The notes below the pieces were generated by a model. The model did no database searches, was not told the origin of the DNA, and saw nothing but the letters and a program-made list of their open reading frames with translations. A stretch of DNA of 64,000 nt from Sphingorhabdus pulchriflava (GTDB lineage: Bacteria; Pseudomonadota; Alphaproteobacteria; Sphingomonadales; Sphingomonadaceae). The translations under genes were made by a program, and so were the position numbers. Below, one piece after another: positions 36,326 to 44,878 of this stretch (within the stretch, counting starts at the first letter, position 1; each line of letters opens with the position of its first letter). The stretch is from positions 310,001 to 374,000 of the forward strand of contig NZ_QRGP01000001.1 of the NCBI RefSeq assembly GCF_003367235.1, read 5' to 3'.

Positions 36326-39271
36326 TCAGAACCGGAAACCTACCGCAACGCCGTAGGTGCGCGGATCCAGCGTGTAGATATTTGTGAACAGGCCCGATGA
36401 CGGGTCTGTAATATACTTGCCTGTGATCGCCTGCGAGTTGAACAAGTTCGATACAAATGCCCGCGCATAAAACTTGTCTTCTGGTCCAGAGACAGTCAGC
36501 TGTGTGCTGACAATTTCATATGACTTAATACGATCGCGGACTGTATTAAAATTGCTGCCCCATGCATTACCCGTGAAGTACAGGTCTGCACGCGGCGTAA
36601 TGGTCCAGCCACTGTTGGTTTTAATGTCATACTGAGCGCCAACAGAGAATTTAAAGTTTGGCGAGTTGGCTAGTTCATTACCTTTCAGGTTGCGTTCCAC
36701 ACCGCCAGGCAGGAAGAAGCCACCGCCCGCGCCCGCGTCAAACAGGTAGGTACCTGCGGGAGTATTGGCGCGAATGAAGCTGCCCAATGCGCCGCAAAGT
36801 GAGAAGGCACCAAAGGAGTTTGTTCCGGGTACCTGGACTGCAGGCCTGATCAGGCCGCCTCCGGCAACAGCATTGAACCCGTTTACAAGCGCCAGCGTGT
36901 TGGCAATGGGAACACTTCCAGCGACAGCGGGAGCAACGACGCAGTTAGCAGCGCTTTGCAGATCCTTGATGATCACCACATCGCTACGTCCATTGGAAGG
37001 ATTTCGCGTGTCTACTGTATTAAAGTCGGCGATTTCGGTTTTGAGATAGGAAAGGCTGGCATTGACCGTGAATTCCCTTACCGGTCTAACGATTGCTTCC
37101 AGTTCGACCCCGTAGATCGTTGCGTTCGTATTGTCATTGAACGATGTGCGGTTGATGATCCGGCTGACTTGAAAGCCATTATATTTGTAATAGAAACCGG
37201 TTGCATTGAGCTGCAGATGACCGCCAATGAAGCTGTTTTTGGTCCCGATTTCGAAAGCATCGATAAGCTCTCCGTCGAATGTCAACGGAATGGGCGGGAA
37301 CAAGTTTGGATCGTAAGGCGGATTAAATCCACCGGGCTTATAACCCCGCGTGTAACTTGCATAAACCAGTGTGTCGTCCGTGAAGGAGACATCAGGTTTC
37401 CAGTCAACAACAACGCGTCCCGTTATTTCGTCGAACGTGCCAGATTGTATGGCAAATTCCTGTTGTCCTGGTTTCGAACTGTCTCCGTCGAAGTTTGCCA
37501 GTATCGAATTAACGTCGGTCGTTCCATAAGGGACGAGTACGTTTAGGAACGGCTGGCGAGCCCGAATGTATTTTTTGTCATTCGAGTATCTCAGGCCACC
37601 CGTCACCTTCAAATTGTCAGCCAAGTCAAAATAGACCTCACCGAACAAACCGTAGGTTTTCAAATGGGCTTTGTCCGTATTGCTGTGAAAGAATGGCGGG
37701 GCCAAAGCGTAGTTCAGCGATGGAAGGCCGGCACCCAGCGCTGTGGCGACACCGAGGAACGTTGACATGTAGTCGAAGCCAGAGGCCATGACCGCATAAT
37801 CATTATTTCGCCCTGTGCTCTCAAGATACAGACCGCCCAACAGGAAGTTGAAAGGACCATCAAAATCAGATGCCAGACGTCCTTCAATCGACCATTGTTT
37901 GTTCTTGCCCCCGGAATAATCGAACTCGGTCGTATTATCTGCGCACGATTGCACTCGTCCGCCGATCGAGCCTGCATGCAACGGGTCAAACGCTGAAGCG
38001 CAAAGCTGGTTTCCTCGGAATGCACCTGACCTCAATATTGCTTGCGCAATGGGGTTTCCGCCAGCACCGGCGGCCCGCAATGCAACTAGGCCAGGATTAT
38101 TGGCGAGGCTGCGCGTCGTTGTCAGGTTATAGTCAAGGCTGGATGAATATTCGTTCTCAGAATAGCCACCGGTCAATGTGGCCGTCAGGTCTCCGAAGCT
38201 CTGCTCCAGTTCTGCACTGATCGTCAACTGGTCGGATTTCCAGAAGGGCTCGAAGTCAACTGCGACTCGCCGAACATTGGTCGGATTGATCGCCGTATCG
38301 TAGGAGTGTCCATCGTCTCCGTAAACACTGCCCAGTCCGAAAGCCGCCAAGGGACCAAATCCTGCGATCGTCAGGAACTCACGGCTTCCCAATGTCCCGA
38401 CAGCCGTAGAGTCGCCATTGATGACCTGAAAGGCTTCCTGGTCGGGGCGGCAACCGAGAATGGCAGTGACATCCGTAGCGCAAAGCTGTTTCTGGCCACG
38501 TGAGCGGTTGCTGTCTTCCTTAAAATACTGGGCCGTTACGGTGAATTTCGTTGAATCGCTGGGTTCCAGCTTGAAGGAACCGCGAACGGAATAATAATCT
38601 CGGCCGTCAATGTCATTTCCGGTGTTGAGATTCTTCGTATACCCGTCGCGTTTCAGGTACATGCCAGCCAGCCTGACAGCGGCGATATCGCCGATCGGCA
38701 CATTGACCATGCCCTTGGCCTGTATCGTGTTATATTTTCCGTAGGAGGCTTCGCCAGCGGCCCCAAATGCGTTCAGATCCGGCTTGGCCGTGATGATGTT
38801 GAAAACGCCCGCTGTCGCGTTGCGTCCGAATAGCGTTCCTTGCGGTCCACGCAAAACTTCGAGGCGCTCCAGATCGTAAAACTCGGAATCGAAGATGCGA
38901 CTGCCGATCAGCGGCATGTCGTTGAAATGGATTGCAACCCCCGCATCGCCGGAGGCCGCAACTACTGGCGAACCAATGCCGCGGATTGTGATATTGGTGC
39001 CCGAGAAGTTGCCGTATGTGATCGACGTGCTCGGCAGTGCAAGTTGCAATTCTTGCGGATTGTCGATCTGCTGTCGCTCCAGCGCTTCGGTTGTAAATGC
39101 CGATACCGCGATTGGCACATCCTGCAGGCTCTGCGCCTGGCGCTGCGCGGTGACAACGATGTCGTCATTATAGCCGGCGTCTTCATCGGCTTGTGGTGCA
39201 TCTTGTGCAAAAGCTGGCATTGCCATCGAAACAGCAAGCGCAGTCGCACTGATAAGATGTAGCTTACGCAT
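36326..39271 (-). CDS. TonB-dependent outer-membrane receptor
   Basis: The 981-residue protein has a signal peptide ending AFA-Q, a TonB box (DDIVVTAQR near residue 36), a plug domain with SITYGNFSGTNITIRGIGSP and LRGPQGTLFGRNATAGVFNI, and a 22-strand-type barrel ending YGVAVGFRF with terminal Phe. Three Cys pairs lie in extracellular loops. Sphingomonad receptors of this iron-complex/vitamin/glycan class are numerous, so the ligand is not predictable. No sigma/anti-sigma pair or uptake genes are adjacent, and the gene looks richer in A+T than its neighbours. Confidence 0.95.
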   Translation of the reverse strand: MRKLHLISATALAVSMAMPAFAQDAPQADEDAGYNDDIVVTAQRQAQSLQDVPIAVSAFTTEALERQQIDNPQELQLALPSTSITYGNFSGTNITIRGIGSPVVAASGDAGVAIHFNDMPLIGSRIFDSEFYDLERLEVLRGPQGTLFGRNATAGVFNIITAKPDLNAFGAAGEASYGKYNTIQAKGMVNVPIGDIAAVRLAGMYLKRDGYTKNLNTGNDIDGRDYYSVRGSFKLEPSDSTKFTVTAQYFKEDSNRSRGQKQLCATDVTAILGCRPDQEAFQVINGDSTAVGTLGSREFLTIAGFGPLAAFGLGSVYGDDGHSYDTAINPTNVRRVAVDFEPFWKSDQLTISAELEQSFGDLTATLTGGYSENEYSSSLDYNLTTTRSLANNPGLVALRAAGAGGNPIAQAILRSGAFRGNQLCASAFDPLHAGSIGGRVQSCADNTTEFDYSGGKNKQWSIEGRLASDFDGPFNFLLGGLYLESTGRNNDYAVMASGFDYMSTFLGVATALGAGLPSLNYALAPPFFHSNTDKAHLKTYGLFGEVYFDLADNLKVTGGLRYSNDKKYIRARQPFLNVLVPYGTTDVNSILANFDGDSSKPGQQEFAIQSGTFDEITGRVVVDWKPDVSFTDDTLVYASYTRGYKPGGFNPPYDPNLFPPIPLTFDGELIDAFEIGTKNSFIGGHLQLNATGFYYKYNGFQVSRIINRTSFNDNTNATIYGVELEAIVRPVREFTVNASLSYLKTEIADFNTVDTRNPSNGRSDVVIIKDLQSAANCVVAPAVAGSVPIANTLALVNGFNAVAGGGLIRPAVQVPGTNSFGAFSLCGALGSFIRANTPAGTYLFDAGAGGGFFLPGGVERNLKGNELANSPNFKFSVGAQYDIKTNSGWTITPRADLYFTGNAWGSNFNTVRDRIKSYEIVSTQLTVSGPEDKFYARAFVSNLFNSQAITGKYITDPSSGLFTNIYTLDPRTYGVAVGFRF

Positions 39272-39487
39272 GGTTCTCTCCCTCCATTAATTGCTACGAG
39301 ATAGTGATGTAATGAAATCTAATTACGTCTTCGAAGGTCTCCTCAAACCTTTGGCGAAGTGCAGTGTTAAGTGCGCAATTAACGCAGTCAAGCCTTTCCT
39401 GCATAGGAATGCAGAGTTTTCCGACGAGTGTCGCACGAATGTCGCTTGCCGTAAGGGCGGCTTTGGCCTAAGCGGCAGGCATGTTCA

Positions 39488-39510
39488 GGCCGCTCCGGTA
39501 AGGGGCGGCC
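39488..39510 (+). promoter_or_regulatory. leader hairpin upstream of trcR
   Basis: GGCCGCTCC (39488-39496) pairs with GGGGCGGCC (39502-39510), one G-U pair, 5-nt loop, followed by CTATTTATT. It lies 21 bases before ATG 39532, whose SD TTGGAGA is free. The rest of the 260-base divergent region (39272-39531) contains presumably both promoters; I could not place them confidently. Confidence 0.4.
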
Positions 39511-39531
39511 CTATTTATTGGAGAATCAGAC

Positions 39532-40239
39532 ATGGCCCAGAACGGACTCGTTCCCCTGATGCCGCACGCGACCGCAGCATGGCTGGTCGACAACACCGCG
39601 CTCAGCTTTCAGCAGATTGCCGAGTTTTGCGGTCTGCACATCCTTGAGGTGCAGGCAATGGCTGACGACATGACCGGCACCAAATATACCGGCCGCGATC
39701 CGGTTCGCGCTGGCGAGCTTTCGATGGATGAAATCGAGAAAGGCCAGGCCGATCCTGATTATTCGCTCAAAATCAGCAAGGGGCCGGAACAGGTTCGCCG
39801 TACCAAGGGTCCGCGCTATACCCCGGTATCGAAGCGTCAGGACAAGCCCGATGGCATCGCCTGGCTGCTGCGCAACCACCCCGAAATTTCGGATGGTGCG
39901 ATTTGCAAGCTGATCGGCACCACGCGCAACACGATCCAGGCAATCCGTGAACGCAGCCACTGGAACATCAGCGAAATCCAGCCGAAGGATCCGGTAACAC
40001 TCGGCCTTTGCTCGCAACGTGAGCTCGACTCGATCGTCGCACGCGCTGCCAAGAAAGCCGGCCTTGAAGACAAGGCTGCCGATGACACTCGCTTTGCCGG
40101 TGACAAGGAAGCACTGCTTGAGCAGCTTCGCAACGAACGCGACGAAGCCAAGCGGGCTGCAGAAGAAGCGCTGCATGGCGAGGAAGAAGCGCCTGCCGAA
40201 CTGACGGCGGAAACGCTGTTCAAGAAATCGGGCGAATAA
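39532..40239 (+). CDS. TrcR (DUF1013) cell-cycle transcriptional regulator
   Basis: The 235 residues match the alphaproteobacterial DUF1013/TrcR family: LPLMPHATAAWLVDNT-type start (LVPLMPHATAAWLVDNTALS), IAEFCGLHILEVQAMADD, and DGAICKLIGTTRNTIQAIRE, which reads as a helix-turn-helix. Family members are conserved, DNA-binding and linked to cell-cycle control. The C-terminal 50 residues are a charged Ala/Glu coiled coil. SD GGAGA is well placed. It is followed by three genes in the same direction with short gaps. Confidence 0.9.
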   Translation: MAQNGLVPLMPHATAAWLVDNTALSFQQIAEFCGLHILEVQAMADDMTGTKYTGRDPVRAGELSMDEIEKGQADPDYSLKISKGPEQVRRTKGPRYTPVSKRQDKPDGIAWLLRNHPEISDGAICKLIGTTRNTIQAIRERSHWNISEIQPKDPVTLGLCSQRELDSIVARAAKKAGLEDKAADDTRFAGDKEALLEQLRNERDEAKRAAEEALHGEEEAPAELTAETLFKKSGE

Positions 40240-40302
40240 TCTCGACTACCTTCCCTAACGTCACCATTGCGATATGGTGACGTATGGGGCAGGCAGTCAG
40301 GA

Positions 40303-41412
40303 ATGACTGCCGAAACACTTCCAGCCTATGACATGTCGCTCGCCGATCACGGATTCGAGCCGATCGAGATCAAGGGGCTGACCTATCCGCTGGGCGAGCA
40401 TGTTCCCGGCTATGGCGAAATCTATCCGCTGGCACCCGACATGGGCTGGACGCGGATGCCGGTGCCCGGCAACCTGAACCATATCAATATCTGGCTGCTC
40501 GATGATCGTGACGAGCAGGGCGATGGCTTTGCCATTGCCGATACCGGCCTGTTCATGCCGGTTGTTATAGAGGAATGGAAAAAGCTGCTTGAAGGCGCGC
40601 TCGGCCACCGGCGCATGACGCGAATCTTCGTCACCCATTTCCACCCTGATCATGTTGGCTGCGCAGGCTGGCTCGCCAACCGCTGCAAGGTGCAGTTGTG
40701 GATGAACCGTACCGAATGGCTGATGGCGCGGATGCTGACCGCAGACCAGCGTGACGAGCCGCCCAAGGAGATTCTCGAGCGGCGTCGTTTCCAAGGCTAT
40801 AACGAGCAGCAAGTCGAAGATATGCGCCAGCGCGGCTTTGGCGGTTTTGCCCGTGCGGTTTCACAATTGCCCACCGGCCATCGCCGGCTAGAGGATGGCC
40901 AGCATGTCCGCATCGGCGGGCGGGTCTGGGAAGCGATGACGGGCGGAGGGCATACGCCCGAGCATACCTGCCTTATCGATCACCATAATGGCGTGATCAT
41001 CGCCGGTGACCAGATTTTGCCGCGCATCACGAGCAATGTTTCGATCATGGACAGCGAGCCGGATGCCGACCCCTTGGGTGAGTGGCTCGATTCGATTGCC
41101 AAGTTCCGGCGCAAGCTGCCCGGCGACATGCTCGTGCTTCCGGCGCATGGTTCGCCATTCCGGGGTGTTCATGTCCGGCTCGACAAGCTTGCCGAGGGGC
41201 ATCACGACCGACTCGACAAGCTGGAGATTGCTTTGCGTGAAAAGCCGATGCGCGCGGTTGATACCTTTGCGCTGCTTTTCGACCGACCGATTGATGAACA
41301 TGTATTCGGACTAGCGACGGGGGAATCGCACGCCCACCTTGTACATCTGGTGGCAACAGGCCGTGCAAAGGTGGAGACAATTGACGGTGTAGGCTGGTAT
41401 AGCGCCGCTTAG
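40303..41412 (+). CDS. metallo-beta-lactamase-fold hydrolase
   Basis: The 369 residues carry the dimetal motif THFHPDHVG, a second His in GGGHTPEHTC, the bridging Asp in IAGDQILPRI and a last His in LPAHGSPF, all ligands of an active MBL-fold enzyme. The C-terminal HHDRLDKLEIAL ... VFGLATGESHAHLVHLVATG is the winged-helix-like extension typical of LACTB2-like hydrolases. ATG 40303 is chosen over the upstream TTG. The substrate (thioester, RNA or other) cannot be told; an acyl-CoA ligase gene follows after nine bases. Confidence 0.88.
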   Translation: MTAETLPAYDMSLADHGFEPIEIKGLTYPLGEHVPGYGEIYPLAPDMGWTRMPVPGNLNHINIWLLDDRDEQGDGFAIADTGLFMPVVIEEWKKLLEGALGHRRMTRIFVTHFHPDHVGCAGWLANRCKVQLWMNRTEWLMARMLTADQRDEPPKEILERRRFQGYNEQQVEDMRQRGFGGFARAVSQLPTGHRRLEDGQHVRIGGRVWEAMTGGGHTPEHTCLIDHHNGVIIAGDQILPRITSNVSIMDSEPDADPLGEWLDSIAKFRRKLPGDMLVLPAHGSPFRGVHVRLDKLAEGHHDRLDKLEIALREKPMRAVDTFALLFDRPIDEHVFGLATGESHAHLVHLVATGRAKVETIDGVGWYSAA

Positions 41413-41421
41413 AGGAGATTT

Positions 41422-43107
41422 ATGTCCACCAAGACCCCCTGGGTTTCGAATTACCTGCATCCTTCTAAATGGGAGCAGACTTTTCCGCCATTGTCGGTGC
41501 ATGACATGTTTTTTGGATCTGCCGAGCGGCAAGGCAAGGCCCCAATAGCCGATTTCATGGGGCGTAAGTTCAGCTATACCGAAATGGCGCAGATGGTGCG
41601 GCGGTTTGCACGTGGCCTGCAGCTGCAAGGGGTCGGCAAGGGTGATCATGTCGGCCTGTTCCTGCCCAATGTGCCGCATTACATCGCCGCTTATTACGGA
41701 GCGCTGGCAGCAGGCGCGACCGTCGTCAACTTCTCACCGCTCTACACCGTCGATGAATTGTCGCATCAGGTGGCAGACAGTGGCACTTCGATTCTGGTCA
41801 CCGTTTCGGCGGCAGCGCTTTTACCGACGGCGATCAAGGTATTGAACCAATCGAGCCTGAAGCAACTTATCGTCGGCAATGTTGCAGAGGCGTTGCCGCG
41901 GCTGAAAGGATTGGCCTACCGGCTGCTGAAACGTTCTGAAACCGCTGACATTCCATCCGATGATCGCATAACGCGTTTTGCCCGCTTCATGTCCAACGAT
42001 GGTGCGTTCCAGCCCGTGGCATGCAACCCTGAAACCGACATTGCACAACTGCAATATACCGGCGGCACGACTGGAACCCCGAAAGGGGCGATGCTGACAC
42101 ACCAGAATATCAGCGCCAATGCGCGGCAAATCAACCTGCTCGATCCGCATAGCCGCGCAAACAACCCGCAGGAAAATGCTACGGACCGCATCCTTGGGGT
42201 GCTGCCATTTTTCCATGTGTTCGCCAACGCGACGGTGCTGAACCGGACGGTCGATAATGGCGGTGAAATCGTCATGCTGCCGCGCTTTGAGGCCAAGGCA
42301 GCGCTAGCGGCGATCAACCGGACCAAAGTGACATCGCTTCCGGGTGTCCCGACGATGTACCAGGCGCTGCTCGATAATCCGGCGATCGCGGCAACGGACT
42401 TTTCGAGCTTGCGGGGGTGCATATCGGGCGGAGCGCCGCTGGCAGCCGAGCTGAAATCGCGTTTCGAGGAACGGAGCGGATCGGTGGTGATCGAAGGCTA
42501 CGGCCTCACTGAAAGCTCGGGCGTGATTTCGTGCAATCCCTATGAAGGGCTAAACAAGATTGGCAGTATCGGCCAACCGATACCCGGAACATTCGTACGC
42601 CTTGCCGACAAGGAAGATCCGAGCAAGCCTGCCCCCGATGGGGAACCTGGCGAATTGCTCGCAAAAGGGCCGCAGATCATGGCGGGATATTGGAACAAGC
42701 CAGTGGCAACGGCAGAAGTGTTTGTCGATGGCTGGCTGCGTACGGGCGATGTGGCAACAATCGACGAGGATGGTTTCATCTTTATCGTCGACCGTCTGAA
42801 AGACATGATCGCCGTCGGTGGATTCAAGGTATTTCCAAGTCAGGTAGAGGATATTCTTTACCAGAATCCCTCGGTGAAAGAAGCTTTGGTCATTGGTGTA
42901 CCCGACCCCTATTCGGGCGAGCGCCCCAAGGCATTCGTCACCTTGAACGAAGGCCATGAAGTGAGCGGCGAGGCGCTTGCCAGCTGGCTCAATCCGCAAT
43001 TGGGCAAGCATGAACGGGTTTTGGCTGTTGTTGTTCGCGAATCATTGCCCAAGACCATGATCGGAAAGCTTGATCGCAAGGCATTGCGCGCCGAAATTGG
43101 CGTGTAA
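41422..43107 (+). CDS. long-chain fatty-acid-CoA ligase
   Basis: The enzyme activates fatty acids with ATP and CoA through an acyl-adenylate. The 561 residues show the AMP-binding motif LQYTGGTTGTPKGAMLTHQN, GYGLTESSGV, LRTGDVATIDEDGFIFIVDR and the C-terminal catalytic Lys region (PKTMIGKLDRKALR). It resembles FadD. SD AGAGGAG precedes ATG 41422, nine bases after the hydrolase gene, so they are probably co-transcribed. Confidence 0.94.
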   Translation: MSTKTPWVSNYLHPSKWEQTFPPLSVHDMFFGSAERQGKAPIADFMGRKFSYTEMAQMVRRFARGLQLQGVGKGDHVGLFLPNVPHYIAAYYGALAAGATVVNFSPLYTVDELSHQVADSGTSILVTVSAAALLPTAIKVLNQSSLKQLIVGNVAEALPRLKGLAYRLLKRSETADIPSDDRITRFARFMSNDGAFQPVACNPETDIAQLQYTGGTTGTPKGAMLTHQNISANARQINLLDPHSRANNPQENATDRILGVLPFFHVFANATVLNRTVDNGGEIVMLPRFEAKAALAAINRTKVTSLPGVPTMYQALLDNPAIAATDFSSLRGCISGGAPLAAELKSRFEERSGSVVIEGYGLTESSGVISCNPYEGLNKIGSIGQPIPGTFVRLADKEDPSKPAPDGEPGELLAKGPQIMAGYWNKPVATAEVFVDGWLRTGDVATIDEDGFIFIVDRLKDMIAVGGFKVFPSQVEDILYQNPSVKEALVIGVPDPYSGERPKAFVTLNEGHEVSGEALASWLNPQLGKHERVLAVVVRESLPKTMIGKLDRKALRAEIGV

Positions 43108-43119
43108 ATTCGGGAGGAA

Positions 43120-44778
43120 ATGATGAAGAGTTTGACCGCATGGATGCTCGGCGCGGCGGCGTTGGCGTCTGGCCCTGCATTTGCGCAGGATGGCGCGCCC
43201 AAAGCACCCGAGCCAAAACTGATTGTGGCCATCTCGGTCGACCAATTATCGACCGATCTCTTCAATGAATATCGTGACGATTTCAACGGCGGGCTGAAGC
43301 GGTTGGCGGGCGGGATTGCCTTTCCCAATGGCTATCAAAGCCATGCCGCTACCGAGACGTGCCCCGGCCACTCGACAATCCTGACGGGAAGTCGCCCGGC
43401 ACGCACCGGCATCATCGCGAATAGCTGGTTTGATCCTACACAGGCGCGCACCGGGAAAAATGGCAAAGCCGATTATGGTGTCTATTGCTCAGAAGATACC
43501 AGCATCGAGGGCAGCAACAGCAGCGATTATACGGTTTCGCCAAAGCTGCTCAAGGTACCCACGCTTGGTGATCGCATGCGCGCTGCGAACCCGGCATCAC
43601 AGGTGGTTGCGGTTTCGGGCAAGGATCGTGGCGCAGTGATGATGGGTGGGCACAACACCACGCTGACGATGTGGTGGGATGGCAAATCTTTCCGCAGCTA
43701 TGCCGGTAGCGAAGCGGCAATTCCCAAAGGCGCGGCCTTGGTGAACAGCCGCGCCAAGGCAGCGATCGACAAGCCTGCAGCCGTCAAACTGCCCACCATG
43801 TGCGCCAGCCATTCGCGAGGCGTCAGCATTGGTGGCGATGCGAGTGTGGGGACGCTCCAGCAACGCAAGCCCGGAGATGCCCGCGCCTTTCGCGCATCGG
43901 GGGAATTCGATTCTTTGACGATGGACCTCGCCTTGGCGGCATTTGGCGAAAAGAAACTTGGCCGGGGTGCCGCAACCGATGTCCTCGCCATCAGCCTGTC
44001 CGCCACTGACTATATTGGCCACACATTTGGTACCGCAGGCGCTGAAACCTGTACCCAGATGGCTGCACTTGATGCGACGCTGGGCCGCATGTTTGCGGCG
44101 CTCGACAAGAGCAAGGTGCCTTATCTGGTGGTGCTGACTGCCGATCATGGCGGGCATGACCTGCCCGAACGCAACAACATCCAGGGGCTGCCAGCTGCGG
44201 AACGCGCGGATATAAAACTGATGCCGCAAGGCGTTGGACCTGCGCTTGCCAAGGCGTTTGACCTGCCCGAGCCGGCCATCATGGGCGACGCGCCATTTGG
44301 CGACATGTATCTTTCGACCAAAATCCCGGCGGCCAAGCGGTCCGCGGTGCTCGATGCTGCGCTCAAGCATTATCGCACCCACCCGCAGGTGGAGGCCGTC
44401 ATCACCAAGGATGAAATTGCCGCTACCCCATCGCCTTCCGGCCCGCCCGAGGATTGGAGCCTGATCCAGCGCGTGCGTGCCAATTTCGATCCTTCGCGTT
44501 CGGGCGATTTCTATGTCGCGCTGAAACGTTATGTGACGCCGATTCCTAACACCAGCTTCGGCTATGTCGCCACGCATGGTTCGCCCTGGGGCTATGACCG
44601 CCGGGTGCCGATCCTGTTCTGGTGGAAGGGCGTCGCGCCCTACGAACAGCCCAATGGCATCGAAACCGTAGATATTCTGCCGACACTGGCCAGCCTGATC
44701 GGGCTGGATGTGCCCAAGGATGAAATCGACGGCCGCTGTGTGGATTTGATGGCTGGTGCAGCGAGCAATTGCAAATAA
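43120..44778 (+). CDS. PafA/SPAP-type alkaline phosphatase (threonine nucleophile)
   Basis: The 552-residue exported enzyme (signal ending AFA-Q) carries ISVDQLSTDLF for metal 1, TETCPGHSTILTGS with Thr80 as the likely nucleophile, Asn101 in ANSWFD, and Lys168/Arg170 in SGKDRGAV. Thr, Asn, Lys-x-Arg with these spacings match the active site of PafA and the Sphingomonas alkaline phosphatase SPAP, phosphate-irrepressible monoesterases. SD GGGAGGA precedes the ATG. It lies 12 bases after the acyl-CoA ligase gene. I saw no Pho box. Confidence 0.9.
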   Translation: MMKSLTAWMLGAAALASGPAFAQDGAPKAPEPKLIVAISVDQLSTDLFNEYRDDFNGGLKRLAGGIAFPNGYQSHAATETCPGHSTILTGSRPARTGIIANSWFDPTQARTGKNGKADYGVYCSEDTSIEGSNSSDYTVSPKLLKVPTLGDRMRAANPASQVVAVSGKDRGAVMMGGHNTTLTMWWDGKSFRSYAGSEAAIPKGAALVNSRAKAAIDKPAAVKLPTMCASHSRGVSIGGDASVGTLQQRKPGDARAFRASGEFDSLTMDLALAAFGEKKLGRGAATDVLAISLSATDYIGHTFGTAGAETCTQMAALDATLGRMFAALDKSKVPYLVVLTADHGGHDLPERNNIQGLPAAERADIKLMPQGVGPALAKAFDLPEPAIMGDAPFGDMYLSTKIPAAKRSAVLDAALKHYRTHPQVEAVITKDEIAATPSPSGPPEDWSLIQRVRANFDPSRSGDFYVALKRYVTPIPNTSFGYVATHGSPWGYDRRVPILFWWKGVAPYEQPNGIETVDILPTLASLIGLDVPKDEIDGRCVDLMAGAASNCK

Positions 44779-44785
44779 GGGCATG

Positions 44786-44876
44786 CGTCGCCCCGGCGAA
44801 GGCCGGGGCAGTCAAAAGTTTAAACTGCGCTTGAAGCGTAAACCACCAGCGGCCCCAGTCTTTGCCGGGGCGACCG
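44786..44876. repeat. REP doublet (REPIN-like) between convergent genes
   Basis: GTCGCCCCGGCGAAGGCCGG and its continuation (44788-44809) form a CCCCGGC/GCCGGGG hairpin. An inverted second copy ends CTTTGCCGGGGCGAC (to 44874). The two face each other across about 40 bases, the layout of a REPIN. It fills the whole gap between the phosphatase (+) and the flavoenzyme (-) genes. Confidence 0.75.
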
Positions 44877-44878
44877 AA

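Noticed and set aside
39272-39531. Small gene in the divergent TonB-trcR region
   Set aside because: A 118-codon frame at 39291 runs into trcR out of frame and has no SD, signal or family motif; the region is better read as two promoters plus a hairpin.
43597-44784. 395-codon open frame opposite the alkaline phosphatase gene
   Set aside because: Antisense to a gene with an intact active site; no signal peptide, SD or family motif.
44786-44876. CRISPR repeats
   Set aside because: Only two inverted, unequal copies without regular direct spacing; fits a REP doublet.
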